From NCBI RefSeq assembly GCF_900128995.1, contig NZ_FQUE01000001.1, forward strand, positions 496,001 to 560,000: a stretch of 64,000 nucleotides of DNA, written 5' to 3'. The stretch comes from Loktanella atrilutea. Its GTDB lineage: Bacteria; Pseudomonadota; Alphaproteobacteria; Rhodobacterales; Rhodobacteraceae. Position 1 is the stretch's first letter; every line of letters begins with the position of its first letter. The notes below the pieces were generated by a model. It was not told where the DNA came from. It did not search any database and saw only the letters and a program-made list of their open reading frames with translations. The position numbers and the translations under genes were made by a program. Below are positions 1-7,726 of this stretch, one piece after another.

Positions 1-1
1 G

Positions 2-1330
2 TACGGTATCGCGGGGATGGCACTCGCCGTGCTTGCGACACTCATGGGGCCGGGGTCCGGCCTGTGGCTGCTCTCGCTCATCCTGATCGCGGGCGGCGGG
101 GTCATCGGCTATCAACTGGCGACCAAGGTGCAGATGACGCAGATGCCCGAACTGGTCGCGGCGATGCACTCGCTCGTCGGCCTCGCCGCGGTCTTCGTCG
201 GCTACATCGCGCATATCGAGCTGAACCGCGTGCTGGGCATGATGCCGACGGAGCGTGCGGCGCTGGAGGGCTTCGCCGCCCTGCTGGCGCACAAGACGCC
301 GGTCGAGATCAACATCCTGCGGGTCGAGCTTTTCCTTGGCGTCTTCATCGGGGCCGTGACCTTTACCGGGTCGGTGATCGCCTACGGCAAGCTGGCGGGC
401 CGCGTCGATTCGGCGGCGAAGAAGCTGCCGGGGGGTCACATGCTGAACGCGGGCGCCGCGGCGCTGTCGCTGCTGTGCCTCATCTGGTATTTCAACAGCG
501 GCAGCTTCTTTCCGCTGTTCCTGATGACGCTGGCGGCGCTGTTCATCGGCTATCACCTGATCACCGGGATCGGAGGGGCGGACATGCCCGTCGTGGTGTC
601 GATGCTGAACAGCTACTCCGGCTGGGCCGCGGCGGCGATCGGCTTCTCGCTTGGCAACGATCTTCTGATCGTGGTGGGCGCGCTGGTGGGCTCCTCCGGT
701 GCGATCCTGAGCTACATCATGTGCAAGGCGATGAACCGCAGCTTCGTCAGCGTGATCCTCGGCGGTTTCGGTGGAACCTCCGGCCCCGCAATGGCGGTCG
801 AGGGTGAACAGATCGCCATTGATGCGGACGGTGTCGCAACCGCGCTGAACGAGGCGGATTCGGTCATCATCATCCCCGGCTACGGCATGGCGGTGGCGCA
901 GGCCCAGCAGGCGGTCAGCCAGCTGGTGACCAAGCTGCGGGCCAAGGGCAAGACCGTGCGTTTCGCGATCCACCCGGTCGCGGGGCGCCTGCCGGGCCAC
1001 ATGAACGTGCTGCTGGCCGAGGCGCGTGTGCCCTACGACATCGTGATGGAGATGGACGAGATCAACGAGGATTTCCCGGATACGGACGTCGCCATCGTGA
1101 TCGGGTCGAACGACATCGTGAACCCGGCCGCGCAGGACGATCCCAACAGCCCTATCGCCGGCATGCCGGTGCTGGAGGTCTGGAAGGCCAAGCAGGTCTT
1201 CGTCAGCAAGCGCGGGCAGGGGACCGGCTATAGCGGGATCGAGAACCCGCTGTTCTACAAGGACAATACGCGAATGTTCTACGGCGACGCCAAGAAATCG
1301 CTGGAGGAGCTTTTGCCGAAGATCGAGTGA
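2..1330 (+). CDS. pntB: NAD(P) transhydrogenase subunit beta (5' end cut by window edge)
   Basis: Membrane subunit of the proton-translocating transhydrogenase, which moves hydride from NADH to NADP+ using the proton gradient. The reading frame is open from base 2, and the first visible residues ([14 protein letters not shown]) match the inside of a PntB N-terminus, so the true start lies left of the window. Roughly 435 residues are visible: several hydrophobic helices, then the soluble NADP(H)-binding domain III from about residue 270, with [11 protein letters not shown], the [18 protein letters not shown] region and [17 protein letters not shown]. pntA should lie immediately upstream, outside the window. 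Confidence 0.97.
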   Translation, partial: YGIAGMALAVLATLMGPGSGLWLLSLILIAGGGVIGYQLATKVQMTQMPELVAAMHSLVGLAAVFVGYIAHIELNRVLGMMPTERAALEGFAALLAHKTPVEINILRVELFLGVFIGAVTFTGSVIAYGKLAGRVDSAAKKLPGGHMLNAGAAALSLLCLIWYFNSGSFFPLFLMTLAALFIGYHLITGIGGADMPVVVSMLNSYSGWAAAAIGFSLGNDLLIVVGALVGSSGAILSYIMCKAMNRSFVSVILGGFGGTSGPAMAVEGEQIAIDADGVATALNEADSVIIIPGYGMAVAQAQQAVSQLVTKLRAKGKTVRFAIHPVAGRLPGHMNVLLAEARVPYDIVMEMDEINEDFPDTDVAIVIGSNDIVNPAAQDDPNSPIAGMPVLEVWKAKQVFVSKRGQGTGYSGIENPLFYKDNTRMFYGDAKKSLEELLPKIE

Positions 1331-1444
1331 TCTGCGGCAGGATTGCCACGCCGGATCGAAAACGCAATGTTTCGATCCGGCCCTATGCGTTTCGCGGCGG
1401 ACGGTTGGTAGAACCGGGGCACACAACTTTTAAGGAAATTTTAA

Positions 1445-2092
1445 ATGTTTCGATTCGTGCTTCCCGCCATGGGATCGCTTCTGCTTCTGAGCGCCTGCGG
1501 TGGCGGCGGCAGCGACGGTCGTCTGCCGACCGACCTGCTGAATGATCGGGTGCTGTCGGGGGCGGCGCTGGCGACCCGTGTCGACGATCTGGGCGGCACC
1601 GCCTTCAAGGAAATGCCGACGACCGGGGCCGGCAGCTTTCGCGGCGTCGCGGAACTGACGGTGGACCGCACGTCCAAGATTCATCCCAAGGGGCTGAACA
1701 TGATCGGCGACGCCACCATGACCGCCGACTTCGGCGCGGGCCGCGTGACCGGCACCGTCGACAATTTTCAGGGGGTGGAAGTCGGCGCAAACAAACCCGT
1801 GGTGGCCTATGCCGTCGACGGAAAGGTCGCCGTCGGTGGCAAGGCATCGGAAATCGGTGCCGCGGGTCCGAACCGGTTTACCACGGACTATGCCGGCACG
1901 CTGGCCATCAAGGGCACCGGCGACGTCAATGTCGCGGGCGGGCTGGATGGACAGTTCGTCGGAACGCGCGCTACCGCCGTCGGCACGCCGCGCGTCGTGA
2001 AGGGGCTGACCGCCGTTGATGGCGATCTCGTCGCAACACAAGGGGCTCGCCGGAACGGCGGCAGTCTCGCGATCTACGCCGAACAGAAGTGA
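1445..2092 (+). CDS. Predicted surface lipoprotein with TbpB-like beta-barrel C-terminus
   Basis: 215 residues. The N-terminus is a lipoprotein signal peptide ending in a LLSAC lipobox, followed by a Gly-rich linker. The rest is rich in short beta strands; the tail (GGLDGQFVGTRA...GDLVATQGARRNGGSLAIYAE) resembles the C-terminal barrel repeat of transferrin-binding-protein-like (Slam-type) lipoproteins, where small G-x-F-x-G strands dominate. The start has a good AAGGA site about eight bases upstream. It follows pntB on the same strand with a 114-base gap and ends at a double-hairpin element shared with the convergent rluE. The family assignment rests on pattern only. No transport or Slam gene is visible nearby. 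Confidence 0.8.
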   Translation: MFRFVLPAMGSLLLLSACGGGGSDGRLPTDLLNDRVLSGAALATRVDDLGGTAFKEMPTTGAGSFRGVAELTVDRTSKIHPKGLNMIGDATMTADFGAGRVTGTVDNFQGVEVGANKPVVAYAVDGKVAVGGKASEIGAAGPNRFTTDYAGTLAIKGTGDVNVAGGLDGQFVGTRATAVGTPRVVKGLTAVDGDLVATQGARRNGGSLAIYAEQK

Positions 2093-2133
2093 CGCGGGGC
2101 TGAGCCGTTTCGCGCTGTACCGCCGTTCCACCG

Positions 2134-2182
2134 CCGATTTTTCCAGAAAAATCGGAGTCTCCAAATTTTCTAGAAAATTTGG
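2134..2182. repeat. Double-palindrome intergenic element, copy 1
   Basis: Two adjacent perfect inverted repeats. The first has arms CCGATTTTT/AAAAATCGG around CCAG (2134-2155); the second is a 22-base palindrome built from CCAAATTTTC and its complement around TAGA (2161-2182); a 5-base spacer separates them. It lies between the convergent lipoprotein and rluE genes, so a bidirectional terminator is the natural reading. An almost identical copy is at 5587-5635. The A/T-rich arms stand out strongly from the GC-rich surroundings. Confidence 0.85.
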
Positions 2183-2215
2183 GGGGCGCCCGCTGCGCGC
2201 GCGGCGGCTAGCGAT

Positions 2216-2758
2216 CTAGCCGTCGCGCCATTCACCCGGCGCGAGGTCGTCCAGCGACCAGTCCCCGATCCGCCAGCGCACGAGGCGCAGGGTGGGGTGG
2301 CCGACGTGGGCGGTCATGCGGCGGACCTGACGGTTGCGGCCTTCGGTGATCGTCAGTTCCAGCCAAGTGTCGGGGACGGTCTTGCGGAACCGCACGGGGG
2401 GCACGCGGGGCCAGAGGGCGGGGGTGTCGATGCGTCGCACCTGTGCCGGGCGGGTCGGGCCGTCCTTCAGCGTGACGCCCCTGGCGAGGGCGGATAGGGC
2501 GGTGGCGTCGGGGTCGCCCTCGACCTGGACGAGATAGGTCTTGGGCGCCTTGAAGGCGGGGTTGCTGATGCGGGCCTGCAGGGCGCCGTCGTCGGTCAGC
2601 AAGAGCAGCCCCTCGCTGTCGCGGTCGAGGCGGCCCGCTGGGTAAACCCTTGGCACGTCGATAAAATCCGACAGGGTGGCGCGGGGTGTCGGGCTGCGCG
2701 CATCGGTGAATTGCGACAGCACGTCGAAGGGTTTGTTGAACAGGATCAGGCGCGGCAT
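2216..2758 (-). CDS. rluE: rRNA large-subunit pseudouridine synthase, RluE type
   Basis: 180-residue RsuA/RluE-family pseudouridine synthase, which isomerises a uridine in 23S rRNA. The catalytic motif [17 protein letters not shown] is present, with the nucleophilic aspartate at residue 45, and the family's [25 protein letters not shown] block is intact. There is no N-terminal S4 domain, which favours RluE over RsuA/RluB. It is shorter than the E. coli enzyme because it lacks the N-terminal extension. It converges with the upstream lipoprotein gene and is divergent from the decarboxylase. Confidence 0.93.
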   Translation of the reverse strand: MPRLILFNKPFDVLSQFTDARSPTPRATLSDFIDVPRVYPAGRLDRDSEGLLLLTDDGALQARISNPAFKAPKTYLVQVEGDPDATALSALARGVTLKDGPTRPAQVRRIDTPALWPRVPPVRFRKTVPDTWLELTITEGRNRQVRRMTAHVGHPTLRLVRWRIGDWSLDDLAPGEWRDG

Positions 2759-2836
2759 GAGCGCGGTTTAGCCCGTGCCGGGGCAGGGTGCAAAATATTT
2801 GCCGCGATCCGGATTATCCTCTTGATCGGCCCCCGC

Positions 2837-2987
2837 GATTGCATCAAATGCCCCCCATAGACGCCAACGCACGCGCCTCTGGCCTGCACCTTGCATTGTT
2901 ATGCAGCGACGGTAACGTCTCCCTTGGAACTGAGCGGTCTCGAGGCGGGTTGTCCCCCTTCAATGGCCGGGTCTACTGGAGATGACC
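2837..2987 (+). promoter_or_regulatory. Structured 5' leader of the decarboxylase (speF-leader-like candidate)
   Basis: The roughly 220-base gap before the decarboxylase contains two adjacent small hairpins: TGCAT/ATGCA around TGTT (2892-2905) and GACG/CGTC closed by a GTAA GNRA-type tetraloop (2908-2919). An 11-base direct repeat, GATTGCATCAA, occurs at 2837-2847 and again over the start codon region at 2990-3000. Alphaproteobacterial ornithine decarboxylase genes are known to carry a conserved leader RNA (speF motif). I infer that this may be one but cannot run the covariance model. Confidence 0.4.
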
Positions 2988-4157
2988 ATGATTGCATCAA
3001 CTGCTGGCGCGCAAGCGCCTGTTCGTGTCGCCACCCCCAAGCTGGACGCCTACGTCGCGGGACGGGAGTTCGACAAGCCCACCCTCGTGATCGACTGCGA
3101 CCGGGTCGAGGAACAGTACACCGCGCTGAAGGCCGGACTGGGTCACGCGGACATCCACTATGCCGTGAAGGCGAACCCGGCGAAGCCGGTGCTGGAGCGT
3201 CTGGTGCAGCTCGGCTCTCACTTCGATGCCGCCAGCCGTGGCGAGATCGAGATGTGCATCGCCGCAGGCGCCCATCCGGACACGATTTCCTATGGCAACA
3301 CGATCAAGCGCGCCGCTGACGTGGCCTGGGCGCATGGGGCGGGGATCACGCTCTTTGCCGCCGACGCCGAGGAGGAGTTGGACAAGATCGCCGAACACGC
3401 GCCCGGTGCCAACGTCTACATCCGCCTGATCGTCGAAACCTCGGAGGCCGACTGGCCGCTGACGCGCAAGTTCGGCTGCGACGCGGGGCTTGCGCTGGTG
3501 CTGCTGGACTATGCCAAGGAGGTCGGGCTGGTGCCGGTCGGATTCTCGTTCCACGTCGGATCGCAGACCCGCCGGGCCGAGATGTGGGCGCCGACGCTGG
3601 ACCAGATGGCCGAGATCTGGAAAGCCGCGAAGGATGCGGGCCACGACCTGACCCTGTTGAACATCGGCGGCGGATTTCCGGCCTTCTACGGCGAGGCGAT
3701 CGACACGCCGACGGTCTATGCGTCCCGCGTGATCGCGCTGGTGGAAGAGAAGTTCGGCCACATCCCCCGCATCATGGCGGAGCCGGGCCGCGGCATGGTG
3801 GCCGAGGCGGGCGTGATCGCCTGCGAGGTCATGCTGGTCAGCCGCAAGTCGGACCGGGACGTGCACCGCTGGGTCTATCTGTCGATCGGCCGCTTTTCCG
3901 GCCTGGCCGAGACGGAGGGCGAGGCGATCCGCTATCAGTTCGAGACCGACCGCGACGGCGACGCCACCGGGCCCTGCATCATGGCCGGACCGTCCTGCGA
4001 CAGTGCGGACGTGCTTTACGAAAAGCGCCCGATGAACCTGCCGCTGACGCTGAAGGCGGGCGACCGGGTGCTGATCCGCAACACCGGGGCCTATACCTCG
4101 ACCTATTCCTCGGTCTGCTTCAACGGCTTTCCGCCGCTGGATGTGGTTGTGATCTAA
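2988..4157 (+). CDS. Type III PLP-dependent ornithine/lysine decarboxylase
   Basis: Alanine-racemase-fold decarboxylase making putrescine (or cadaverine) for polyamine synthesis. Counted from the ATG at 2982, Lys63 in HYAVKANP binds PLP; GGGFPAFYG and MAEPGRGMVAEAG contact the phosphate and partner subunit; GPSCDSAD carries the catalytic Cys339 at the dimer interface. GGAG ends directly against the ATG at 2982, whereas the in-frame ATG at 2988 sits six bases from it, so 2988 is the better start (389 residues). Known relatives include bifunctional lysine/ornithine enzymes, so the substrate is not certain. It is monocistronic behind a structured leader. Confidence 0.95.
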   Translation: MIASTAGAQAPVRVATPKLDAYVAGREFDKPTLVIDCDRVEEQYTALKAGLGHADIHYAVKANPAKPVLERLVQLGSHFDAASRGEIEMCIAAGAHPDTISYGNTIKRAADVAWAHGAGITLFAADAEEELDKIAEHAPGANVYIRLIVETSEADWPLTRKFGCDAGLALVLLDYAKEVGLVPVGFSFHVGSQTRRAEMWAPTLDQMAEIWKAAKDAGHDLTLLNIGGGFPAFYGEAIDTPTVYASRVIALVEEKFGHIPRIMAEPGRGMVAEAGVIACEVMLVSRKSDRDVHRWVYLSIGRFSGLAETEGEAIRYQFETDRDGDATGPCIMAGPSCDSADVLYEKRPMNLPLTLKAGDRVLIRNTGAYTSTYSSVCFNGFPPLDVVVI

Positions 4158-4305
4158 GGCTTTTTCATCTTTCCGGGTCACGACAGGCGGCGCACGGTAT
4201 ACAATCGTGCGCCGCTAAGTGTTTCCAGCCATTGAGTTTTCCTGTTTACCCGGTGGCAAAGCCGGCTAGGGTGACGCGCAGGCAACCCCGGAAGGCCAGC
4301 GCCCC

Positions 4306-5586
4306 ATGACCGCGATCGAAGACCACCCCCTGCGCTACGCCATGGCCAACGAGCTGCACGCGCGGCCGTTCCCTTCTGTTCTGGCACCGGCGCGGGCCGC
4401 CTATCTTGCGATCAAGCCGGTGCAGAATGCCGCCGGGCGGGACCGGGACGCGGACCGGGCGCATCTGGTGGCGCTGCTCGACCGGTTCGGGGCGCCGCAT
4501 CCGCAGCCGGGGGCCACGCATTATTCCGGCAAGATCGGCAAGCACCTGCTGAAGTGGGAGAGCCATACGGAGTTCGTGACCTTCACCGTCTTCGGGCCCG
4601 GGGTCGCCGACCGGCCGTTCGACGCGGGCACCTTCTCGGTCTTTCCGGACGACTGGCTGCGGGCGGCGCCGGGGGTGCGGATCACCAGCGCGCTGATCCG
4701 GATCGAGGCGCTGGACGGCGACGAGGGCATCGCGCGCAAGGTCGACGACTGGTTCGTGCCGGAAAGCCTGGCGATCAGCCGGGTGCTGGACGGGGAACTG
4801 GTGATCGCCTCCGACTTCCGGATCGACACCGGCGGTCACATGCGCTTTGCCGTCTTCGCGCGCGAGGCGGCGGGCGAGCGGCGCACCGGGCGCGTGGTGC
4901 AGCGCCTGTGCGAGATCGAGACCTACAAGGCGATGTCGATGCTGGGGCTGAGCCGGGCGCGGGGCCTCGGCCGCCAGATGGCGGCGATCGACGACCGGCT
5001 GACGACACTGCTGTCGACGATGTGCGGCCCGGTGGGAGAGCCTGCGGCGCTGCTGCAGGACCTGCTGACCGTGTCGTCGGAACTGGAGAACATCGTGGCG
5101 CAGTCGGCCTTTCGCTTCGGCGCGACGGGGGCCTACGAGACGATCGTGAACCAGCGCATCGCGGTGCTGCGCGAGGAGCGTTTCGCGGGGCGGCAGACCT
5201 TCGGGGAGTTCATGATGCGCCGCTTCGATCCGGCGATGCGGACGGTGAAATCGACGGAAGCCCGCCTGAAGGCGATGAGCGACCGGGCACTGCGGGCGGG
5301 CGACCTGCTGCGGACGCGGGTCGACGTGGAGCGGTCGGCCCAGAACCGCGACCTGCTGGCCAGCATGGACAAGCGGTCGGACACGCAACTGCGCCTGCAG
5401 CGCACGGTGGAGGGGCTGTCGACGGTGGCGATCAGCTATTACGCGGTGTCGCTGGCGATGTATGTCCTTGGGCCGCTGGAATACCGGTTCGACATCAGCA
5501 AGACGACACTGGCCGCGATCGTGACGCCGGTGGTGCTGCTGGGCGTCTGGGCGATGGTCCAGCGCCTGAAGCGGCATCTGGAGTAG
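4306..5586 (+). CDS. DUF3422 family membrane-anchored protein
   Basis: 426 residues. The N-terminus HPLRYAMANELHARPFP is the signature of DUF3422, a family of unknown function common in Proteobacteria. The middle is mostly soluble and charged. Two hydrophobic helices near residues 375-420 (around VAISYYAVSLAMYVLGPLEY and TLAAIVTPVVLLGVWAMV) would anchor it in the inner membrane with a short basic tail. The stop codon abuts the second double-palindrome element. Neighbours give no functional hint, and no function can be assigned. Confidence 0.9.
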   Translation: MTAIEDHPLRYAMANELHARPFPSVLAPARAAYLAIKPVQNAAGRDRDADRAHLVALLDRFGAPHPQPGATHYSGKIGKHLLKWESHTEFVTFTVFGPGVADRPFDAGTFSVFPDDWLRAAPGVRITSALIRIEALDGDEGIARKVDDWFVPESLAISRVLDGELVIASDFRIDTGGHMRFAVFAREAAGERRTGRVVQRLCEIETYKAMSMLGLSRARGLGRQMAAIDDRLTTLLSTMCGPVGEPAALLQDLLTVSSELENIVAQSAFRFGATGAYETIVNQRIAVLREERFAGRQTFGEFMMRRFDPAMRTVKSTEARLKAMSDRALRAGDLLRTRVDVERSAQNRDLLASMDKRSDTQLRLQRTVEGLSTVAISYYAVSLAMYVLGPLEYRFDISKTTLAAIVTPVVLLGVWAMVQRLKRHLE

Positions 5587-5635
5587 CCGATTTTTCCAGA
5601 AAAATCGGAGACTCCAAATTTTCTAGAAAATTTGG
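5587..5635. repeat. Double-palindrome intergenic element, copy 2
   Basis: The same two inverted repeats as at 2134-2182: CCGATTTTT/AAAAATCGG (5587-5608) and the CCAAATTTTC palindrome (5614-5635). The spacer differs at one base (AGACT versus AGTCT). It begins immediately after the stop of the DUF3422 gene and ends 16 bases before the stop of the convergent ABC permease gene. The position again fits a two-way terminator. Confidence 0.85.
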
Positions 5636-5651
5636 GTGGGACGGTCGCGTC

Positions 5652-6641
5652 CTACATGCCGCGGATGCGCGGGTCGAGGGCGTCGCGCAACCCGTCGCCG
5701 ATGTAGTTCACCGCAAGCACGGTGAGCGAGATCGCGAGGCCGGGCCAGATCACGCGCTCTGGGAAGGCGGTCATGCGCGGCACGCTGTCGGCCAGAATCT
5801 TGCCCCAGGTAGGGAAGTCTGGCGGAAACCCGAGACCCAGGAACGACAGCGCGGATTCGGTGATGATCGCGGTTGCGAGGCCGAGAGTGGCCGAGACCAT
5901 GATCGGCGAGAGCACGTTGGGCAGCAGGTGGCGCGTGATGATGCGGCGCGAGGGCGTGCCGATGGAGCGGGCGGCGAGGACGTATTCCCTTTCCTTCAGG
6001 GCCAGCACGTCGCCGCGCACGATGCGGGCGGTGTGCATCCATGACGTGATGCCGATGCCGGTCACGATCAGGATGAAGATGCCCTGTTCGGGGCCGAAGG
6101 CGCTGCGCAGCGGATCACGGAACAGCAGCATCATCACCAGCAGCAGCGGCAGCAGCGGCAGGGCGAGGAACAGGTCCGTCAGGCGCATCAGGATCCCGTC
6201 GAGGCGGTTGAAGTAGCCGGCGATCACGCCGACGAAGGTGCCGATCAGGATCGCGAGGATCATCGCGGCGGCCCCCACGGCGAGCGAGATCCGTCCACCC
6301 TGCATGATCTGGGCCATCAGGTCGCGGCCGAGGTTGTCGGTGCCCATGGGGTGGGCCCAGGACACCTTTTCTGCCCCCCAGAGGGCGTTGACGATCGGTC
6401 GCACGTCCTTGTTGCGGATGTCGAGCGCGGCGGGGTCGAGGCCCCAGAGCCAGGGGCCGATGAGCACGAAGAGCGCGATGAAGATCAGGAACAGCAGGGA
6501 GGCGACGGCGCCCTTGTGGGTCTTGAACTGGTCCCAGACGTCAAGCCACTGGTTGCGCGCCTTGACGGCCTTCACCGGGGCGGTGGGATCGCCCGCGACA
6601 AGAAGGTTGTCGGCGTCGGCGTGGATGTCACGGTCAGTCAT
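5652..6641 (-). CDS. Peptide-type ABC transporter permease, DppC/OppC family
   Basis: Inner-membrane permease, 329 residues from the ATG at 6641, which overlaps the end of the preceding permease gene by eight bases (ATGACTGA). It has an N-terminal helix (LLFLIFIALFVLIGPWLWG), the OppC-type HPMGTDNLGRD motif, and five further helices. The EAA loop is present as EREYVLAARSIGTPSRRIITRHLLPN, which couples to the ATPases. It is the last gene of a five-gene operon in the order ATPase-ATPase-binding protein-permease-permease. Confidence 0.94.
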   Translation of the reverse strand: MTDRDIHADADNLLVAGDPTAPVKAVKARNQWLDVWDQFKTHKGAVASLLFLIFIALFVLIGPWLWGLDPAALDIRNKDVRPIVNALWGAEKVSWAHPMGTDNLGRDLMAQIMQGGRISLAVGAAAMILAILIGTFVGVIAGYFNRLDGILMRLTDLFLALPLLPLLLVMMLLFRDPLRSAFGPEQGIFILIVTGIGITSWMHTARIVRGDVLALKEREYVLAARSIGTPSRRIITRHLLPNVLSPIMVSATLGLATAIITESALSFLGLGFPPDFPTWGKILADSVPRMTAFPERVIWPGLAISLTVLAVNYIGDGLRDALDPRIRGM

Positions 6642-7641
6642 AGCGGATCCTCGGGTCGAACACGCCATACAGCACGTCGGCAATCAGGTTGAACATCACG
6701 ATCAGGATCGCGAAGAGGAAGGTGAGCGTCATCACCATCGGGATGTCGGAGCCCTGCAGGGCGATGATCAGCAGCTGGCCAAGGCCGTTCACCTTGAAGA
6801 TCTGTTCCGTGATGATGGCGCCGCCGAAGATCGAGGGGATGCCCAGTGCGATCACGGTGATGACCGGGATCATGGAGTTGCGCAGCACGTGCTTCATCAC
6901 GACGGTGCTTTCGCTCATGCCCTTGGCGCGGGCGGTCCGCACGTAGTCCTGACCGAGGTTGTCGAGCATGGAGGCCCGCATGTAGCGGCTGACCTGCGCG
7001 GTGGTCTGCAGCGCGAGCACCATGACGGGCATGACCATCTGCATGATCTGCATCTTGAAGGTGGCCCAGCTGTTCACGACCAGCGTGGTGTCGTAGATCG
7101 ACGGCAGCCAGCCCAGCGTGACCGAGAAGATCACGATCAGCAGCACGCCCGAGAAGAACGGCGGCACCGAGAAGCCGATCATCGACACGAATGTGCCGGC
7201 CTGGTCGAAGACCGAATACTGGCGGTAGGCACTGATGATGCCGATGGGCAGGGCGATGATGACGCCGACGACATAGCTCATCCCCACGACCCAGAGGGTC
7301 TGCGGCAGGCGCTGCGCGATGGTGTCGAAGACCGGCGAGCGCGACTGGAAGCTGACGATGCGCTGCGCGCCGCCCGCGAGGTCGGTACCGAAGCTGTTGT
7401 CGATCCAGTAGGCCGGTTCGATGATGAAGAACTGCTTGAGCCAGAGGGGGAAGCGGATCCACCAAGGTTCGCCCAACCCCAGGGCGATGCGCATCTTCTC
7501 CTTCACCTCTGGCGGGATGGTCAGGGGCATCTGCGCCATCGGGTCGCCGGGGGCGAGTTCGAGCAGCATGAAGATCACGAAGGCGATGAACAAAAGCGTC
7601 GGAATCGAGATCAGCAGCCTGCGGAAGGTGTAGGTCAGCAT
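6634..7641 (-). CDS. Peptide-type ABC transporter permease, DppB/OppB family
   Basis: 335-residue partner permease. It begins with the typical OppB helix (RRLLISIPTLLFIAFVIFMLLELAPGDP), has a periplasmic loop between helices 1 and 2 that is longer than in DppB, and carries the EAA motif as GQDYVRTARAKGMSESTVVMKHVLRN. The C-terminus DPRIRYD is typical of the family. It starts 85 bases downstream of the binding-protein gene and overlaps the next permease gene by eight bases. Confidence 0.94.
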   Translation of the reverse strand: MLTYTFRRLLISIPTLLFIAFVIFMLLELAPGDPMAQMPLTIPPEVKEKMRIALGLGEPWWIRFPLWLKQFFIIEPAYWIDNSFGTDLAGGAQRIVSFQSRSPVFDTIAQRLPQTLWVVGMSYVVGVIIALPIGIISAYRQYSVFDQAGTFVSMIGFSVPPFFSGVLLIVIFSVTLGWLPSIYDTTLVVNSWATFKMQIMQMVMPVMVLALQTTAQVSRYMRASMLDNLGQDYVRTARAKGMSESTVVMKHVLRNSMIPVITVIALGIPSIFGGAIITEQIFKVNGLGQLLIIALQGSDIPMVMTLTFLFAILIVMFNLIADVLYGVFDPRIRYD

Positions 7642-7726
7642 GGGGGGCGCCTTGGTTCAGGACTTCGGGGAGGTGGGGAGGCCGGGATCGTCCGGGCGGC
7701 GCGGCGCGCCGCCCGGACGGGGTGTC

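Noticed and set aside
4246-5577. Long minus-strand open frame opposite the DUF3422 gene, and similar long frames opposite mccA, glnA, the peptide-binding protein and fabD/fabG
   Set aside because: They are rich in Arg, His, Pro and Gly with no recognisable domain and lie opposite genes with clear families. GC-rich DNA makes such antisense frames common.
2134-5635. The two double-palindrome elements read as CRISPR-like repeats
   Set aside because: Only two copies 3.4 kb apart, no spacers between regular repeats and no cas gene. The palindromes fit terminators better.
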